Made by a program: the position numbers and the translations under genes. This document shows, piece by piece, positions 9,888 to 19,300 of a DNA stretch of 64,000 nt (position 1 is the first letter of the stretch; each line of letters starts with the position of its first letter). A model generated the notes under the pieces. It was not told where the DNA came from. It searched no databases and saw only the letters and a list, made by a program, of their open reading frames with translations. This DNA is from Synechococcus sp. CC9616 (GTDB lineage Bacteria; Cyanobacteriota; Cyanobacteriia; PCC-6307; Cyanobiaceae), in contig NZ_KI911558.1 of assembly GCF_000515235.1 (NCBI RefSeq), positions 262,588 through 326,587 on the forward strand. The letters are read 5' to 3'.

Positions 9888-10382
9888 GTGCGTCGCTGCC
9901 GCTCATCCTTCGCTCTGCTGCTGCTGTTGATCACCAGCCTTGGGACAATCGCTGGCGCCAGGGCGGCCACCTGGGAGCGAATCGGTGGCTATGTGCGCTT
10001 GATGCGGCGCGCTGGTGTGGAGTCTTTGGTGGCTAAAGATTGCCCGGAGGGTCTTCTCGGAGCTTTCCATGAAGGACGGCAGGTGTTGCTGATGTGCGGC
10101 AACAACCTCCCGGATGATCCGGCCTACGTCTGGGTGGTGCTTGCCCATGAATCCGCCCACGTCATGCAGTTCTGCAACGGCGGACCGTTGATGCCTGCCG
10201 CCCTGCTGACCCAGGAAATGGACCGAGCACGTCGGACGACTCCCGATGCATTTCATGAGTTGAAGCTCTATCACGTGAGTCAGCATCACGTCGAAGTCGA
10301 AGCTCGTCTGGTGCAGGCGTTGCCCCCGGATGAGGTGGAAGCTCTGTTCCATCGACACTGCGGCGATCGGCTTGAGCGCTGA
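9888..10382 (+). CDS. Secreted HExxH protein, putative metallopeptidase-like
   Basis: 164 aa. A signal peptide is clear (MRRCRSSFALLLLLITSLG, cleavage near GARA-A). The mature part contains HESAHVMQF at about residues 87-95, which fits the HExxH zinc site of metallopeptidases, placed after the hydrophobic stretch AYVWVVLA as in real HExxH helices, plus conserved-looking Cys residues (KDC, LMC, QFC, RHC). The GTG at 9888 is the only possible start after the in-frame TGA at 9876. Its 3' end overlaps the next gene by 11 bases. A degenerate, non-catalytic relative is possible because no third ligand is obvious. Confidence 0.75.
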   Translation: MRRCRSSFALLLLLITSLGTIAGARAATWERIGGYVRLMRRAGVESLVAKDCPEGLLGAFHEGRQVLLMCGNNLPDDPAYVWVVLAHESAHVMQFCNGGPLMPAALLTQEMDRARRTTPDAFHELKLYHVSQHHVEVEARLVQALPPDEVEALFHRHCGDRLER

Positions 10383-11007
10383 GGTCCTTGCAGAACGGCA
10401 TCGCGACAACTGGCTTGTGGTGGTGGAGAAACCTGCTGGACTGCTCAGTCAGCCTGGACTTGGAGCGGATCAGCAGGATTCCTTGATCACGCGCCTGCAA
10501 CAGAAAGAACCTGACCTGCAGCTTGTTCATCGTCTAGATCGCGATACGTCGGGGGTGTTGTTGCTGGCCCGTGGGAAAGACGCCTTGCGCCGCTGCAGTG
10601 CCCTGTTTGCCAGCCGGCATGTCCGAAAGCTTTACGTCGCTGATGTGATGGGAATCATGCTGGGTAGCGGAGCGATCCATGGTCCATTGGCGCGTTTGCA
10701 GCGTCATCCGCCGCGTTATGGCTTCCATCCGTCTGGTCGTCCTGCCCGGACCCGCTGGAGAGTGCAGCGGTCACAATTGGGTTCGACCCGTTTATGGCTG
10801 GTTCCACTGACCGGTCGTTCCCATCAGCTGCGCTCCCATCTGGCCGAGCGCGGTCACCCGATCGTGGGTGATCCCATCTACGGCGCTCGAGGCTCCTCAC
10901 GTCTTCAATTGCACGCCGTCGCTCTTGCCTTCCGACATCCCTTCACCGGTCAGAGATGTCGCTTCCTTTCTCGGAACCCGTTGCCATGTCCATCCCCGCA
11001 GAACTGA
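10372..11007 (+). CDS. RluA-family RNA pseudouridine synthase
   Basis: Isomerises uridines in rRNA or tRNA. The catalytic Asp lies in LVHRLDRDTSGVLLLAR, the signature of the RluA family; WLVVVEKPAGLLSQPG precedes it and TGRSHQLRSHLAERGHPIVG follows. I choose the TTG at 10372, which overlaps the previous gene; an ATG at 10330 would add 14 non-family residues. About 211 aa is short because the S4 domain is absent. The exact target position cannot be told. Confidence 0.9.
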   Translation: MSAEVLAERHRDNWLVVVEKPAGLLSQPGLGADQQDSLITRLQQKEPDLQLVHRLDRDTSGVLLLARGKDALRRCSALFASRHVRKLYVADVMGIMLGSGAIHGPLARLQRHPPRYGFHPSGRPARTRWRVQRSQLGSTRLWLVPLTGRSHQLRSHLAERGHPIVGDPIYGARGSSRLQLHAVALAFRHPFTGQRCRFLSRNPLPCPSPQN

Positions 11008-11249
11008 TCGGCTATGGCGCTGCAGCGTTAACCACCGCGAGCTTCTTCCCTCAGGCCGTCAAGACTCTGAAGAGCGGAGACACCCGGGCGATTTCCCTGG
11101 GGATGTACACCCTGTTCACCTGTGGCGTGACGTTATGGACCATTTACGGCGTCATGGCCGGTGATGGTCCTGTGATCGCCGCCAACGTGATCACCCTGAT
11201 CCCCGCAGCGGTGGTGTTGCAACGCAAGCTGGCGGATCAGCTGCGATAA
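10986..11249 (+). CDS. SemiSWEET family sugar transporter
   Basis: 87-residue, three-helix membrane protein of the MtN3/SWEET class. The PQ-loop signature is present (SFFPQAVKTLKSGDTRAIS), followed by MYTLFTCGVTLWTIYGV and a third helix with NVITLIPAAVVL. SemiSWEETs work as dimers to move sugars by facilitated diffusion. The ATG at 10986 lies inside the 3' end of the pseudouridine synthase (22-base overlap), pointing to one transcript. Substrate unknown. Confidence 0.85.
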   Translation: MSIPAELIGYGAAALTTASFFPQAVKTLKSGDTRAISLGMYTLFTCGVTLWTIYGVMAGDGPVIAANVITLIPAAVVLQRKLADQLR

Positions 11250-13342
11250 CTCTGACGGGCGGGAATCGGATAAGGGATCCGGCGATGACGCATCCGCCGC
11301 CACACCCGTACAAATGCCTTCACGACAAGTTCCATTTCCGCTCGACTCAGGGAGCTTTTGCGGAGCTGACCGTCACGTAATCGGGCCTCCGCGATGGAGC
11401 GGACGGTCTCGACAGCCTGTTTCTCGGACGTGTCTGGAGGCAGTGAGCGCAAGGCTGCTTCACAGCCATCGGCCAGCATCAGCACCGCCGTTTCCCGTGA
11501 TCGAGGCGCCGGTCCGTGATAACGGAAGCGATCTTCATCCACGCCGGGGTCGCGCTCCCTGGCCTTGTGAAGGAAGTAGCCCATCTTCAAGGTGCCCTGA
11601 TGTTCGGGGATGAAATCCGCCAATGGACGGGGTAGCCGGTGACGACGTGCCAGCTTCAGGCCTTCATCTACATGGGCCTGCAACACGGCGGCGCTGGCGA
11701 TCGGATCGTCCAGTTCGTCGTGGGGGTTGGGGCCGCCTTTCTGGTTTTCAATGAACCAGTCGGGTGCGTGAAGTTTGCCGACGTCGTGATACAGCGATCC
11801 TGTCTTGATCAGGTCCACATCAGCTCCGATGGCTCGAGCCCCTTCCTCAGCAAGCCCGCAAATCATCAGGGTGTGTTCGAACGTGCCGGGAGCTTCCGAG
11901 GAGAGTCGGCGCAGCAAAGGACGTTCCTGGTCTGCCAGCTCCAGCATCCGTGCGCGGGTCAGCAGCCCAAATGATCCCTCCAGGATTGGAATCAAAAGCA
12001 GGGCGGTCATCAGCAGCAGACCCAGCACCAACGCCTCTGTTGCCAGCTCATCCAGACCGCCGGACACACTCACCCAGGGGCTCCAGCCTGTGTAGGGCTG
12101 GAGCTGGAGCAGCAGCCACTGGCCAAGGAAAGCTCCGAGCGGAAGCATGACCGCCATCTGAAGTAGCTGCCCACGGCTCCGTTGACGACCAGCCAGCAGG
12201 GCCCCGGCGGCGGCCACCGTAGAGGCCATCAGGAGTCGTCCGTCACCCAATCCACTCACTTGTTCTGGCCAGAGAAGGCTTGCGATGGCAAGCCATGCCA
12301 GTCCACAGCCAGGTCCCAGCCCCTCGGTTAACACCAGCGTGGGTGGGACCAGAAGTGCCAGAGGAATCACATTGGCGCCGAACCAAAGCTTGGCTGCTTG
12401 TACCAACAGAAGAAATCCAAGAGCCAGCAAGGCATGACGGACCTCGAGGGTGGGGCGTTCACGCCGCATCACAAGCAGCATCACGCCGCAGCCCGCAAGC
12501 GCTTCGATGAAGCGTCCAAGCCAGATCAGAGGTTGTGGTTCGCGCCGAACCTTCCCGAAATAATCGAGAACGTCGTAGGCCTGGGGGCTGATCACTTCAC
12601 CCTTGCGTGTGATCAGGTCTCCCTTGCGAACCTCAATTGTGGGAATGCCCTGTTTGGTGAGCTGCTCCTCAATCAGCTGCTTGCTGAGGGTTGGGTCCGT
12701 GCGCAGGTTGCTGCTGCCCTGAAGCGTGTTTACAAGCAGCTTGCTGGCCAGGGTTCGTGCTGCCGGTTCGTCGATCTCCAGCGGTAGATCCCGCATCTGG
12801 ATACCGGCGGCGCGACGCAGCTCCGCAGCTGCGAGGCTGCTCACAATCCCCTGGCTGAGCATCCGGTCAGCAGCGCGGAGCACCGCCTTGTCCCAGGCGA
12901 GATGTTCAGCTTCGCTGCGTTGCTTGAGCCAGCGCTGTTCCTGAGGCGACAGGTTCACCGGGCCGATGCGAGCGGCGGAACCGCTCTCCGTCACCTGCTG
13001 CAACTGTTTGAGCTGCTTGTTCAGTCGCTCCTTCAGTTGAATGCTCTCGTCCTTGTCGATGACCTGAACAACCGAACGGGCGACAAGGGTGGACCGTCTT
13101 TGCTCCAGTGCAGAGCTGTCCTGAACTAAAGCGTCTTTGGGCGCAACAGCATCGAACGGTGCCAGCGAGCCAGGCTGCAGATCTGGCTTCAGAAGCCAGG
13201 GAATGCTGGAGAGGAGCGCAACTGCAATGCAAACAATCAGGAGAACTGCCGTCTGGAGACGGGTCCAGCGCAGCAGTCTGCGACTTGGGGCCTGATGTTG
13301 CAGCCAGCCTCGCCAGAGGAGGCTCGCCCGAAGGATGCTCAC
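11237..13342 (-). CDS. 7TM-HD family phosphohydrolase (PgpH-like)
   Basis: 701 aa. One N-terminal membrane segment (about residues 28-48), a large extracytoplasmic 7TMR-HDED domain, a block of about seven membrane helices (residues 270-460) and a cytoplasmic HD domain with the metal-binding pair in SLYHDVGKLHAPDWF (around residue 516) and upstream H in EHTLMICG. In Firmicutes this architecture is PgpH, a cyclic-di-AMP phosphodiesterase; the same role here is an inference. Its 3' end overlaps the SemiSWEET by 13 bases on the other strand. Confidence 0.9.
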   Translation of the reverse strand: MSILRASLLWRGWLQHQAPSRRLLRWTRLQTAVLLIVCIAVALLSSIPWLLKPDLQPGSLAPFDAVAPKDALVQDSSALEQRRSTLVARSVVQVIDKDESIQLKERLNKQLKQLQQVTESGSAARIGPVNLSPQEQRWLKQRSEAEHLAWDKAVLRAADRMLSQGIVSSLAAAELRRAAGIQMRDLPLEIDEPAARTLASKLLVNTLQGSSNLRTDPTLSKQLIEEQLTKQGIPTIEVRKGDLITRKGEVISPQAYDVLDYFGKVRREPQPLIWLGRFIEALAGCGVMLLVMRRERPTLEVRHALLALGFLLLVQAAKLWFGANVIPLALLVPPTLVLTEGLGPGCGLAWLAIASLLWPEQVSGLGDGRLLMASTVAAAGALLAGRQRSRGQLLQMAVMLPLGAFLGQWLLLQLQPYTGWSPWVSVSGGLDELATEALVLGLLLMTALLLIPILEGSFGLLTRARMLELADQERPLLRRLSSEAPGTFEHTLMICGLAEEGARAIGADVDLIKTGSLYHDVGKLHAPDWFIENQKGGPNPHDELDDPIASAAVLQAHVDEGLKLARRHRLPRPLADFIPEHQGTLKMGYFLHKARERDPGVDEDRFRYHGPAPRSRETAVLMLADGCEAALRSLPPDTSEKQAVETVRSIAEARLRDGQLRKSSLSRAEMELVVKAFVRVWRRMRHRRIPYPIPARQSYRS

Positions 13343-13431
13343 ATCAGGGAGGCGAACCGAGAGGTCCGGATTGACGCGTTCACGCTAGCTGTCCTGTCAG
13401 GGCATGCTGGAAGCAGTGGAAGCTAGATCAC

Positions 13432-14313
13432 ATGGCCCTGCGGCTTGATGGCAAGGCTTTGTCCACACAGCTGGAACAGCGCCTCGGAAATCTGATCGCT
13501 GGTCATCTTGATCGGGTCGAACGGCCTCCCGGTCTGGCTCTTTTGCGCGTTGGGGATGACCCGGCCAGTGGCGTTTACGTGGCCAACAAGGAAAAGGCCT
13601 GCGCCCGGGTTGGGGTATTGAGCACAGGGATCCATCTCAGTGCAGGTTGCTCTTCTGACGACGTGCTTCACGAACTGCAGCGCTTCAACACGGACCCTTT
13701 GGTTGATGGGATCCTGCTGCAGCTGCCCCTGCCGAATGGCCTCGATGAGGGGCCTTTGCTCACGGCAATCGATCCCGACAAGGACGCTGATGGTCTCCAT
13801 ACGTTGAATCTTGGTCGGCTGCTCAAAGGTGAACCGGGCCCGCGCAGCTGTACGCCAGCCGGCGTGATGGCACTACTGCGCAGCAATGGTTTCGATCCAG
13901 CCGGCAAGCGAGCTGTTGTGGTCGGCAGGAGCATCCTGGTCGGTCAGCCGATGGCCCTAATGCTTCAGTCGGCTCATGCCACGGTGAGTGTGGCTCACTC
14001 ACGCACCAGAGATCTGGCAGCGCTAACCAGGCAGGCGGAGATTCTCGTGGTGGCCGCCGGCCGGCCGGGGATGATCGGTGCTGAACATGTCAGTCCCGGT
14101 GCCGTCGTGGTGGATGTCGGCATCCATCGCAAACCGGAAGGGGGACTCTGCGGCGATGTGCGTGCCGATGAGGTGAGTGAAATTGCCGCTGCTCTCAGCC
14201 CAGTCCCTGGGGGTGTTGGGCCCATGACGGTCACGATGCTGCTTGTGAATACTGTTCTGGCCTGGTGCCGTCGACACGGCATTGATCATGGCCTGGATGA
14301 TCTGATCAGCTGA
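13432..14313 (+). CDS. folD: Methylenetetrahydrofolate dehydrogenase/cyclohydrolase
   Basis: Bifunctional one-carbon enzyme: oxidises 5,10-methylene-THF and hydrolyses the product to 10-formyl-THF. The family motifs are all present: [14 protein letters not shown] with the catalytic Lys, [12 protein letters not shown], the NADP-binding [14 protein letters not shown], and [15 protein letters not shown] near the C terminus. Length 293 aa is standard. It is divergent from the HD phosphohydrolase (89 bases between starts). Confidence 0.97.
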   Translation: MALRLDGKALSTQLEQRLGNLIAGHLDRVERPPGLALLRVGDDPASGVYVANKEKACARVGVLSTGIHLSAGCSSDDVLHELQRFNTDPLVDGILLQLPLPNGLDEGPLLTAIDPDKDADGLHTLNLGRLLKGEPGPRSCTPAGVMALLRSNGFDPAGKRAVVVGRSILVGQPMALMLQSAHATVSVAHSRTRDLAALTRQAEILVVAAGRPGMIGAEHVSPGAVVVDVGIHRKPEGGLCGDVRADEVSEIAAALSPVPGGVGPMTVTMLLVNTVLAWCRRHGIDHGLDDLIS

Positions 14314-14321
14314 ACTGACCG

Positions 14322-15014
14322 ATGTCGCTTCAATGGCTCTTCCCCACACCAGTGCTGCAAGTTGATCTCGAGCCTGATGCCGAGATCGTTGAGGCCATGA
14401 ACGCTGAAATTGAGTCGTTTGATCACAACGTCTTCCTCCATCCTGAGTTCAGCGATCGCAACAATCTCACCGGTGATCTTCTCGGGCATGCCGGTCTGGA
14501 CCAGCTGCATCGCATGGATGCTTTTCAGTGGCTGAATCAACGCCTGGCAGAGCAGACCAGCCTTTATCTCAAAGAACTCCTTGGACCCGAGCATGGGCTT
14601 GAAGTTCATATTCAAAAAGCCTGGCCCGTTGTTTGTTCCAGAGACGGTGGCTCAATCGAACTGCATAGCCATCGCAATGCTCAGCTGAGCGCGGTTTTCT
14701 ACGTGCGAGTGGACACGGATAACAGCAGCGGTGAGATTGAGTTTCAGGCTCCTGATGACTACTTCAGCCACGTCATGGCGATTCCATACCGCGATGCCGC
14801 TGTTTCAGGAGGCATGTTTTCGCCAAAGCCGAATCGCCTGTTGTTGTTTCCATCCGATTTACGACACCGTGTGATGCCGTATGAAGGCCAGACTCCTCGA
14901 TATTCCGTGTCATACGACCTGGCGGTGACGACATCCTCCGGCCGCGGCAAGGAAATGCGAATGTCCCACCCGATGGATTGGGTTCCGCTGACGATGTTCA
15001 GTCCTCAGGTTTGA
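14322..15014 (+). CDS. 2OG-Fe(II) oxygenase-like protein (TIGR02466 family)
   Basis: 230 aa, resembling the TIGR02466 group of putative 2-oxoglutarate/iron oxygenases that cyanobacteria share with cyanophages. It begins SLQWLFPTPVLQVDL; a double-stranded beta-helix core follows, with possible iron ligands in IELHSHRNAQLSAVFYV and in LFPSDLRHRVMPYEG, and a substrate-type Arg in TPRYSVSYDL. No substrate is known for the family. It starts 8 bases after folD and its 3' end overlaps the convergent ParB-like gene by 17 bases. Confidence 0.82.
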   Translation: MSLQWLFPTPVLQVDLEPDAEIVEAMNAEIESFDHNVFLHPEFSDRNNLTGDLLGHAGLDQLHRMDAFQWLNQRLAEQTSLYLKELLGPEHGLEVHIQKAWPVVCSRDGGSIELHSHRNAQLSAVFYVRVDTDNSSGEIEFQAPDDYFSHVMAIPYRDAAVSGGMFSPKPNRLLLFPSDLRHRVMPYEGQTPRYSVSYDLAVTTSSGRGKEMRMSHPMDWVPLTMFSPQV

Positions 15015-16332
15015 AGAGTATTCGCCGCAATCGTCGCTGCAGTCTCCACAATCCTTGAGCCATGGAGGTGGCGGTTGACGACTGGTTGTCAGCGAGTAGT
15101 AAGCGCAGACGCCCTTGGATGGCCTCTGCCTCGGCCTTCATTTCGAAGCGCTCACTTGAGTTGAGCGTTTCAGGGGTGAGTTTTTCAAGCAGACGTTTCG
15201 AAACCTGCAGATGATGCAGGACCCGACTGGGCACCCGTTCCTGTCGGAGCTGCTGACGGGTCTCCTCCACTGCCGATTCAACAGCTCGCGCCAGTCGTTT
15301 CGGTTCCTGATTCTGCAGAACCTCTCCGACGATCCGACGGCGATGGCGACGTTTCAGGCGCGAAGGCTGGCTTTGCAGACCAAGTTGAAATTGTCCTTCC
15401 TCGACGAGGCGTTGCAGGATCAGCGTTGGCATTGCATTGTTGATCGCTGCTTCAAACGGGAACTGGCGATCAAAGGTTGGCGCGAGATGGCGGCGCTGCT
15501 GGATCAGCAGCAAACCAATGGCCTGCCATGGTTCACGGAGATCACTCGAAAGTTCTTCAAGCTGTTGCTGCAGCTTTTGGAATAACTGTTCGCAGGCCGC
15601 GACGATCGAATATTGGTTTGGGGCTTTGCAGAGGTCGTTGAGGTACGTCTCCACCAGGGAGAGTTGAGAGAGCTCTTGCTCGAGCGTCTCTCTGGAATCC
15701 AGCCGATAAGCCTCCTTCACCCAGTCTGGATCCAGCCCGAGCACATCGATCTGTTGTCGGAGTTTCAGGCGGCGATCGACCCAGCCGTAGGGGAGCTTCG
15801 TCTCAGGGGCCAGCTGCAGTGCGGTTTCGATGTATTCGACCTCAGTGCGAGACACGCTGGCCGGCAGAACGGCAACAAGTGGTCGTTTGAATCGCGTATA
15901 TGCCTGCGGGTCTTCATCCAGGAGTTGCCGCATGGCAGACAGACGGCGGTTGCCGTTGATCACCACGCCAGTCGCATCGACCAGCAGCGGCTCTGTCTGG
16001 ACCTTCAGTCGTCGCAGCTCCCGCAGAATCGGCCCCCGTTCATCTGCGGCTTTTTTCAGCAACAGTCGGTGCAGCAGCTCCTGGGTCTCCGCTTTGTCCT
16101 CTTGCTGATGGAGTCGCGTCAGTTCGGCCGGACGCTGAGAGAACTCCTCTTGCAGCGAGGCCAGTAGTCGCCCGTTATCCACGCGATAAACCAGCAGGTC
16201 CTGGTCCAGATGGACCGTCGGCAACTGCGTTGGACCGTGACGGAGGCTGATCCAGTGACTGGCGACGATTCCTGAGCAGGCGTTTTCGATGCGATTCCGC
16301 CGCTTCGCAGGGTTCTCGATGGGGTCGAACAC
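14998..16332 (-). CDS. ParB/Srx-like protein with long helical tail
   Basis: 444 aa, not a known chromosome-segregation ParB. Residues 118-140 read LVDATGVVINGNRRLSAMRQ; the GNRR-type motif (residues 127-130) fits the phosphate-binding loop of ParB/sulfiredoxin-like domains, where it binds a nucleotide. The remaining 300 residues are long, charged helices (for example residues 245-300 and 340-440) ending in a basic tail (LWRLQRRLRRILFKPED). No signal peptide or HTH is obvious. Divergent from crtE (81 bases apart) and convergent with the 2OG-oxygenase-like gene. The ParB-fold call is from the motif only. Confidence 0.6.
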   Translation of the reverse strand: MFDPIENPAKRRNRIENACSGIVASHWISLRHGPTQLPTVHLDQDLLVYRVDNGRLLASLQEEFSQRPAELTRLHQQEDKAETQELLHRLLLKKAADERGPILRELRRLKVQTEPLLVDATGVVINGNRRLSAMRQLLDEDPQAYTRFKRPLVAVLPASVSRTEVEYIETALQLAPETKLPYGWVDRRLKLRQQIDVLGLDPDWVKEAYRLDSRETLEQELSQLSLVETYLNDLCKAPNQYSIVAACEQLFQKLQQQLEELSSDLREPWQAIGLLLIQQRRHLAPTFDRQFPFEAAINNAMPTLILQRLVEEGQFQLGLQSQPSRLKRRHRRRIVGEVLQNQEPKRLARAVESAVEETRQQLRQERVPSRVLHHLQVSKRLLEKLTPETLNSSERFEMKAEAEAIQGRLRLLLADNQSSTATSMAQGLWRLQRRLRRILFKPED

Positions 16333-16413
16333 CTGACCTCCAGGGTTGAACAGGAGGTCCAGTGTCTTCGCAATCGCCCTGCCTGAGAGAATCCCGCCAG
16401 CTCAGGCCTCTTC

Positions 16414-17304
16414 ATGACCGACGGCTTTGATTTCAAGGCCTATCTGAACCAGGCCAGGCAACGGGTGGAAGCTGCCCTGGATGGCTCCCTGGCTCCGGAG
16501 CGGCCCGAGTCCCTGCGAGAAGCGATGCGTTATTCCCTTCTGGCCGGCGGCAAGAGACTGCGTCCGATTCTTTGTCTGGCGGCCTGCGAACTCGCTGGTG
16601 GCGACGCGGAGCATGCGATGCCAACAGCGGTGGCTCTGGAGATGATCCACACCATGTCGTTGATCCACGACGATCTACCCGCCATGGATGACGATGATCT
16701 TCGCCGCGGCCGGCCAACGAATCACAAGGTGTATGGAGAAGCGGTGGCGATCCTGGCCGGCGATGCCCTGCTCACACGGGCCTTTGAAATGGTGGCGCTG
16801 CGCAGTCCAGGCGTCCCGCCTGAGCGTTTGCTCAAGGTGGTGGGCGAGTTGTCGCTGGTGGCTGGTGCCCCCGGTCTCGTCGGCGGTCAGGTTGTGGATC
16901 TCGAGAGCGAAGGCAAGGAGGTGGATTTCGACACCCTGGAGTACATCCATCTCCATAAGACCGGCGCCTTGCTCAGCGCTTGCGTCATCACCGGTGCCAC
17001 GATCGGCGGCGCTGATCCTGCACTGATCTCCGCCCTGCGGGTTTACGCCCGCGGCATCGGGCTCGCCTTCCAGATCATCGATGACATCCTCGACATCACC
17101 GCCAGCAGCGAGGTGCTGGGCAAAACAGCCGGAAAGGATCTGGTTGCTGACAAAACCACGTATCCGAAGTTGTTGGGACTGGAGGAGTCCCGCCGGCGAG
17201 CGGATGCCTTGGTCGGGGAGGCCAAAGATGTTCTCAAGCCATGGGAGCAACGTGCGATGCCGTTGCTGGCGCTAGCAGACTTCATTACCAGCCGCGACCG
17301 ATGA
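16414..17304 (+). CDS. crtE: Geranylgeranyl diphosphate synthase
   Basis: Trans-prenyltransferase that makes GGPP for carotenoids, chlorophyll phytol tail and plastoquinone. The first Asp-rich motif is [19 protein letters not shown] with the basic residues, and the second is [12 protein letters not shown]. Length 296 aa matches cyanobacterial CrtE/IspA. The downstream DUF212 gene starts within its stop codon (ATGA), so they are translationally coupled. A farnesyl diphosphate synthase role is the main alternative. Confidence 0.93.
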   Translation: MTDGFDFKAYLNQARQRVEAALDGSLAPERPESLREAMRYSLLAGGKRLRPILCLAACELAGGDAEHAMPTAVALEMIHTMSLIHDDLPAMDDDDLRRGRPTNHKVYGEAVAILAGDALLTRAFEMVALRSPGVPPERLLKVVGELSLVAGAPGLVGGQVVDLESEGKEVDFDTLEYIHLHKTGALLSACVITGATIGGADPALISALRVYARGIGLAFQIIDDILDITASSEVLGKTAGKDLVADKTTYPKLLGLEESRRRADALVGEAKDVLKPWEQRAMPLLALADFITSRDR

Positions 17305-17813
17305 TTGAGACGGCCCCCAGCCATGCCGTGGTGCATGAACTGTTCGACAACGCGTCACTCGCCTGGGGATTGACTGCCTGCGGCTTGGCCCAGCTCTCCA
17401 AGCTGTTCATTGAACTCATCCGCTTTCGCCGCTGGCGACCAGCTGTTCTGGTCGAAACCGGTGGCATGCCATCAAGTCATTCAGCGCTGGTAACGGGCAC
17501 GGCTGCTGGCCTGGGTTGGACGATGGGCTTTGACCATCCTCTTTTTGCATTGGCGGCCACCGTCGCCTTCATCGTGATGTACGACGCCAGCGGAATTCGC
17601 CGTGCGGCAGGTTTCACAGCCGAGCGCGTCAATGCCCTGCCCGATGAGCTCTGGACCGAGACCCTTGAGAAACCACTCAAGGAAAGTCTTGGCCACAGCC
17701 GCATGCAGGTTCTTGTCGGCAGCTTGATTGGCCCTACCATCGCCTTGCCCGGTTTGGTGTTTCTCGGTTCGCCACTGCATCTGCTCGGTGTGATCGGAGC
17801 GGGATTGGGGTGA
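17301..17813 (+). CDS. DUF212 / divergent PAP2 family membrane protein
   Basis: 170 aa, four to five hydrophobic segments and the DUF212 signature [18 protein letters not shown], in which SH resembles the acid phosphatase (PAP2) motif. [17 protein letters not shown], with the family's GH pair, follows. Such proteins may dephosphorylate prenyl or lipid phosphates; the placement directly after crtE with an ATGA overlap is in line with that but does not prove it. It also overlaps the next gene by 4 bases (GTGA). Confidence 0.85.
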   Translation: MIETAPSHAVVHELFDNASLAWGLTACGLAQLSKLFIELIRFRRWRPAVLVETGGMPSSHSALVTGTAAGLGWTMGFDHPLFALAATVAFIVMYDASGIRRAAGFTAERVNALPDELWTETLEKPLKESLGHSRMQVLVGSLIGPTIALPGLVFLGSPLHLLGVIGAGLG

Positions 17814-19300
17814 GATCTGCAGCGAAGCTGACTGCCGATCAGAAGAAAGCGTCGGAAGCGTTCTCGGAATGGCTGAAGCAGCCCGCTGATGGCCTGCCGT
17901 TCGTTTTGAGCGGATTCGCTGGCAGCGGCAAAACCTTCCTGTCGATGCGACTGCTGCGTGAGGTTGAGGAGAGGGGCCTGTGCTGGACCGTGGTGGCGCC
18001 AACGCACAAGGCCGTCGGCGTGTTGCGACAAGCGCTTGATCTGGAAGGTCTCATTCCCACCTGGTACCCCTCCACGATCCACCGTCTGTTGCGACTCAAG
18101 CTCAAGCGGCAGGGAGATGCGGAGGCTTGTGAACCCACCGAGCAGACGGCGATGGCTCTCGAGCACCTCGGGCTCGTCCTGGTGGATGAGGCCTCGATGG
18201 TGGACAGCACCCTGCTGGGCATCGCGCTGCAGTGCGCCCATCCCTTCAAGACGCGGCTGGTGTTTGTTGGTGATCCAGCCCAGCTGCCACCTGTTGGCGA
18301 GCCTGAGAGTCCTGTTTTCGTGATGCGCCGCGCCTGTTGCGCCTCACTCAGCGAGGTGGTGCGACATCAGGGGCCGGTGCTGCAGCTGGCGAGCCGGCTT
18401 CGTGATGGAGGGCTTCCCTGCCGAAATCCTCCGTTGCTGCCGGCCATCAAGGATGAGCGCGGCCAGGTGATCTGCACCGACAAACAAAGCTGGCTGGACC
18501 AGGCTCGCAAAGCTCTGCGGCAGGCATCGGTTCAGGACAATCCAGACGCAGCAAGAATTCTTTGTTACACGAATCGCACCCTCGAGAGGCTGGTTCCCCA
18601 TGCCAGACGAGCCATTCATGGTGAGATGGCGGACCAGATGCCGGTTCTGCCTGGTGAAGTGTTGATCAGCCGCTCGGCTGTGATGGCACCGGCCTCCCGT
18701 GATGGCGCTGAAGCCGGTGAAGAACCGGACATGGTGCTTGGCTCCAATCGTGAGGTGGTGGTGCTGGATGTGGCGCCTGAAGCCTGCGATCTGGCGGACT
18801 TTGGCTGTTCCTCCAGCGATGGCCCGGTGCCGGTGATCGAGACCCTCTCCGCAACCGTTCGTGCCGGCGAGCTGGACCTGACCCTTCGCCTTCAACCTCC
18901 GGTGGGGTCTGTCGCTCGGTCACTGCTGGATGAAGCGATGCAGCGGCTGCGCCAACAGGCACGGGATGCCGGCAAGAAAGGAGGCCGGTCCATCTGGCGT
19001 CGTTATTTTCTGATCAGAGATGCCTTTGCATCCCTTGGCCCTGCAGCGGTATTGACGGTCCATCGCAGTCAGGGCAGCACGTTCGGAGATGTGTTCGTGG
19101 CTCCCGACGTGTTCTGGCCGCAGGACCTGACCCTGCGTCGTCAGTTGGTGTACGTGGCGGTCAGTCGAGCCCGAACCGGGGTGTGGCTGGTGGGCCAGGG
19201 CGAGGCTGTGGAAGAGCGTGCTGTCTGGCTGGATCGGCTCAGATCCGGGTCAACCCCGTCAGCCCCTGCCATCCCAGATAGCCACCGAGAACAAGGCTGA
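17810..19300 (+). CDS. SF1B DNA helicase, Dda/RecD-like
   Basis: 496-residue superfamily-1B helicase. Walker A is LSGFAGSGKTFLSM; motif Ia has VVAPTHKAVGVLRQAL; motif II is LVLVDEASMVDSTLL; motif III is VFVGDPAQLPPVGE; motif V is VLTVHRSQGSTFGDV; motif VI is RQLVYVAVSRARTGVW. This order matches phage T4 Dda and RecD2 5'-3' helicases, without RecD2's long N-terminal region. The GTG at 17810 overlaps the DUF212 stop. Likely role is DNA repair or replication restart; the partner is unknown. Confidence 0.88.
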   Translation: MRSAAKLTADQKKASEAFSEWLKQPADGLPFVLSGFAGSGKTFLSMRLLREVEERGLCWTVVAPTHKAVGVLRQALDLEGLIPTWYPSTIHRLLRLKLKRQGDAEACEPTEQTAMALEHLGLVLVDEASMVDSTLLGIALQCAHPFKTRLVFVGDPAQLPPVGEPESPVFVMRRACCASLSEVVRHQGPVLQLASRLRDGGLPCRNPPLLPAIKDERGQVICTDKQSWLDQARKALRQASVQDNPDAARILCYTNRTLERLVPHARRAIHGEMADQMPVLPGEVLISRSAVMAPASRDGAEAGEEPDMVLGSNREVVVLDVAPEACDLADFGCSSSDGPVPVIETLSATVRAGELDLTLRLQPPVGSVARSLLDEAMQRLRQQARDAGKKGGRSIWRRYFLIRDAFASLGPAAVLTVHRSQGSTFGDVFVAPDVFWPQDLTLRRQLVYVAVSRARTGVWLVGQGEAVEERAVWLDRLRSGSTPSAPAIPDSHREQG

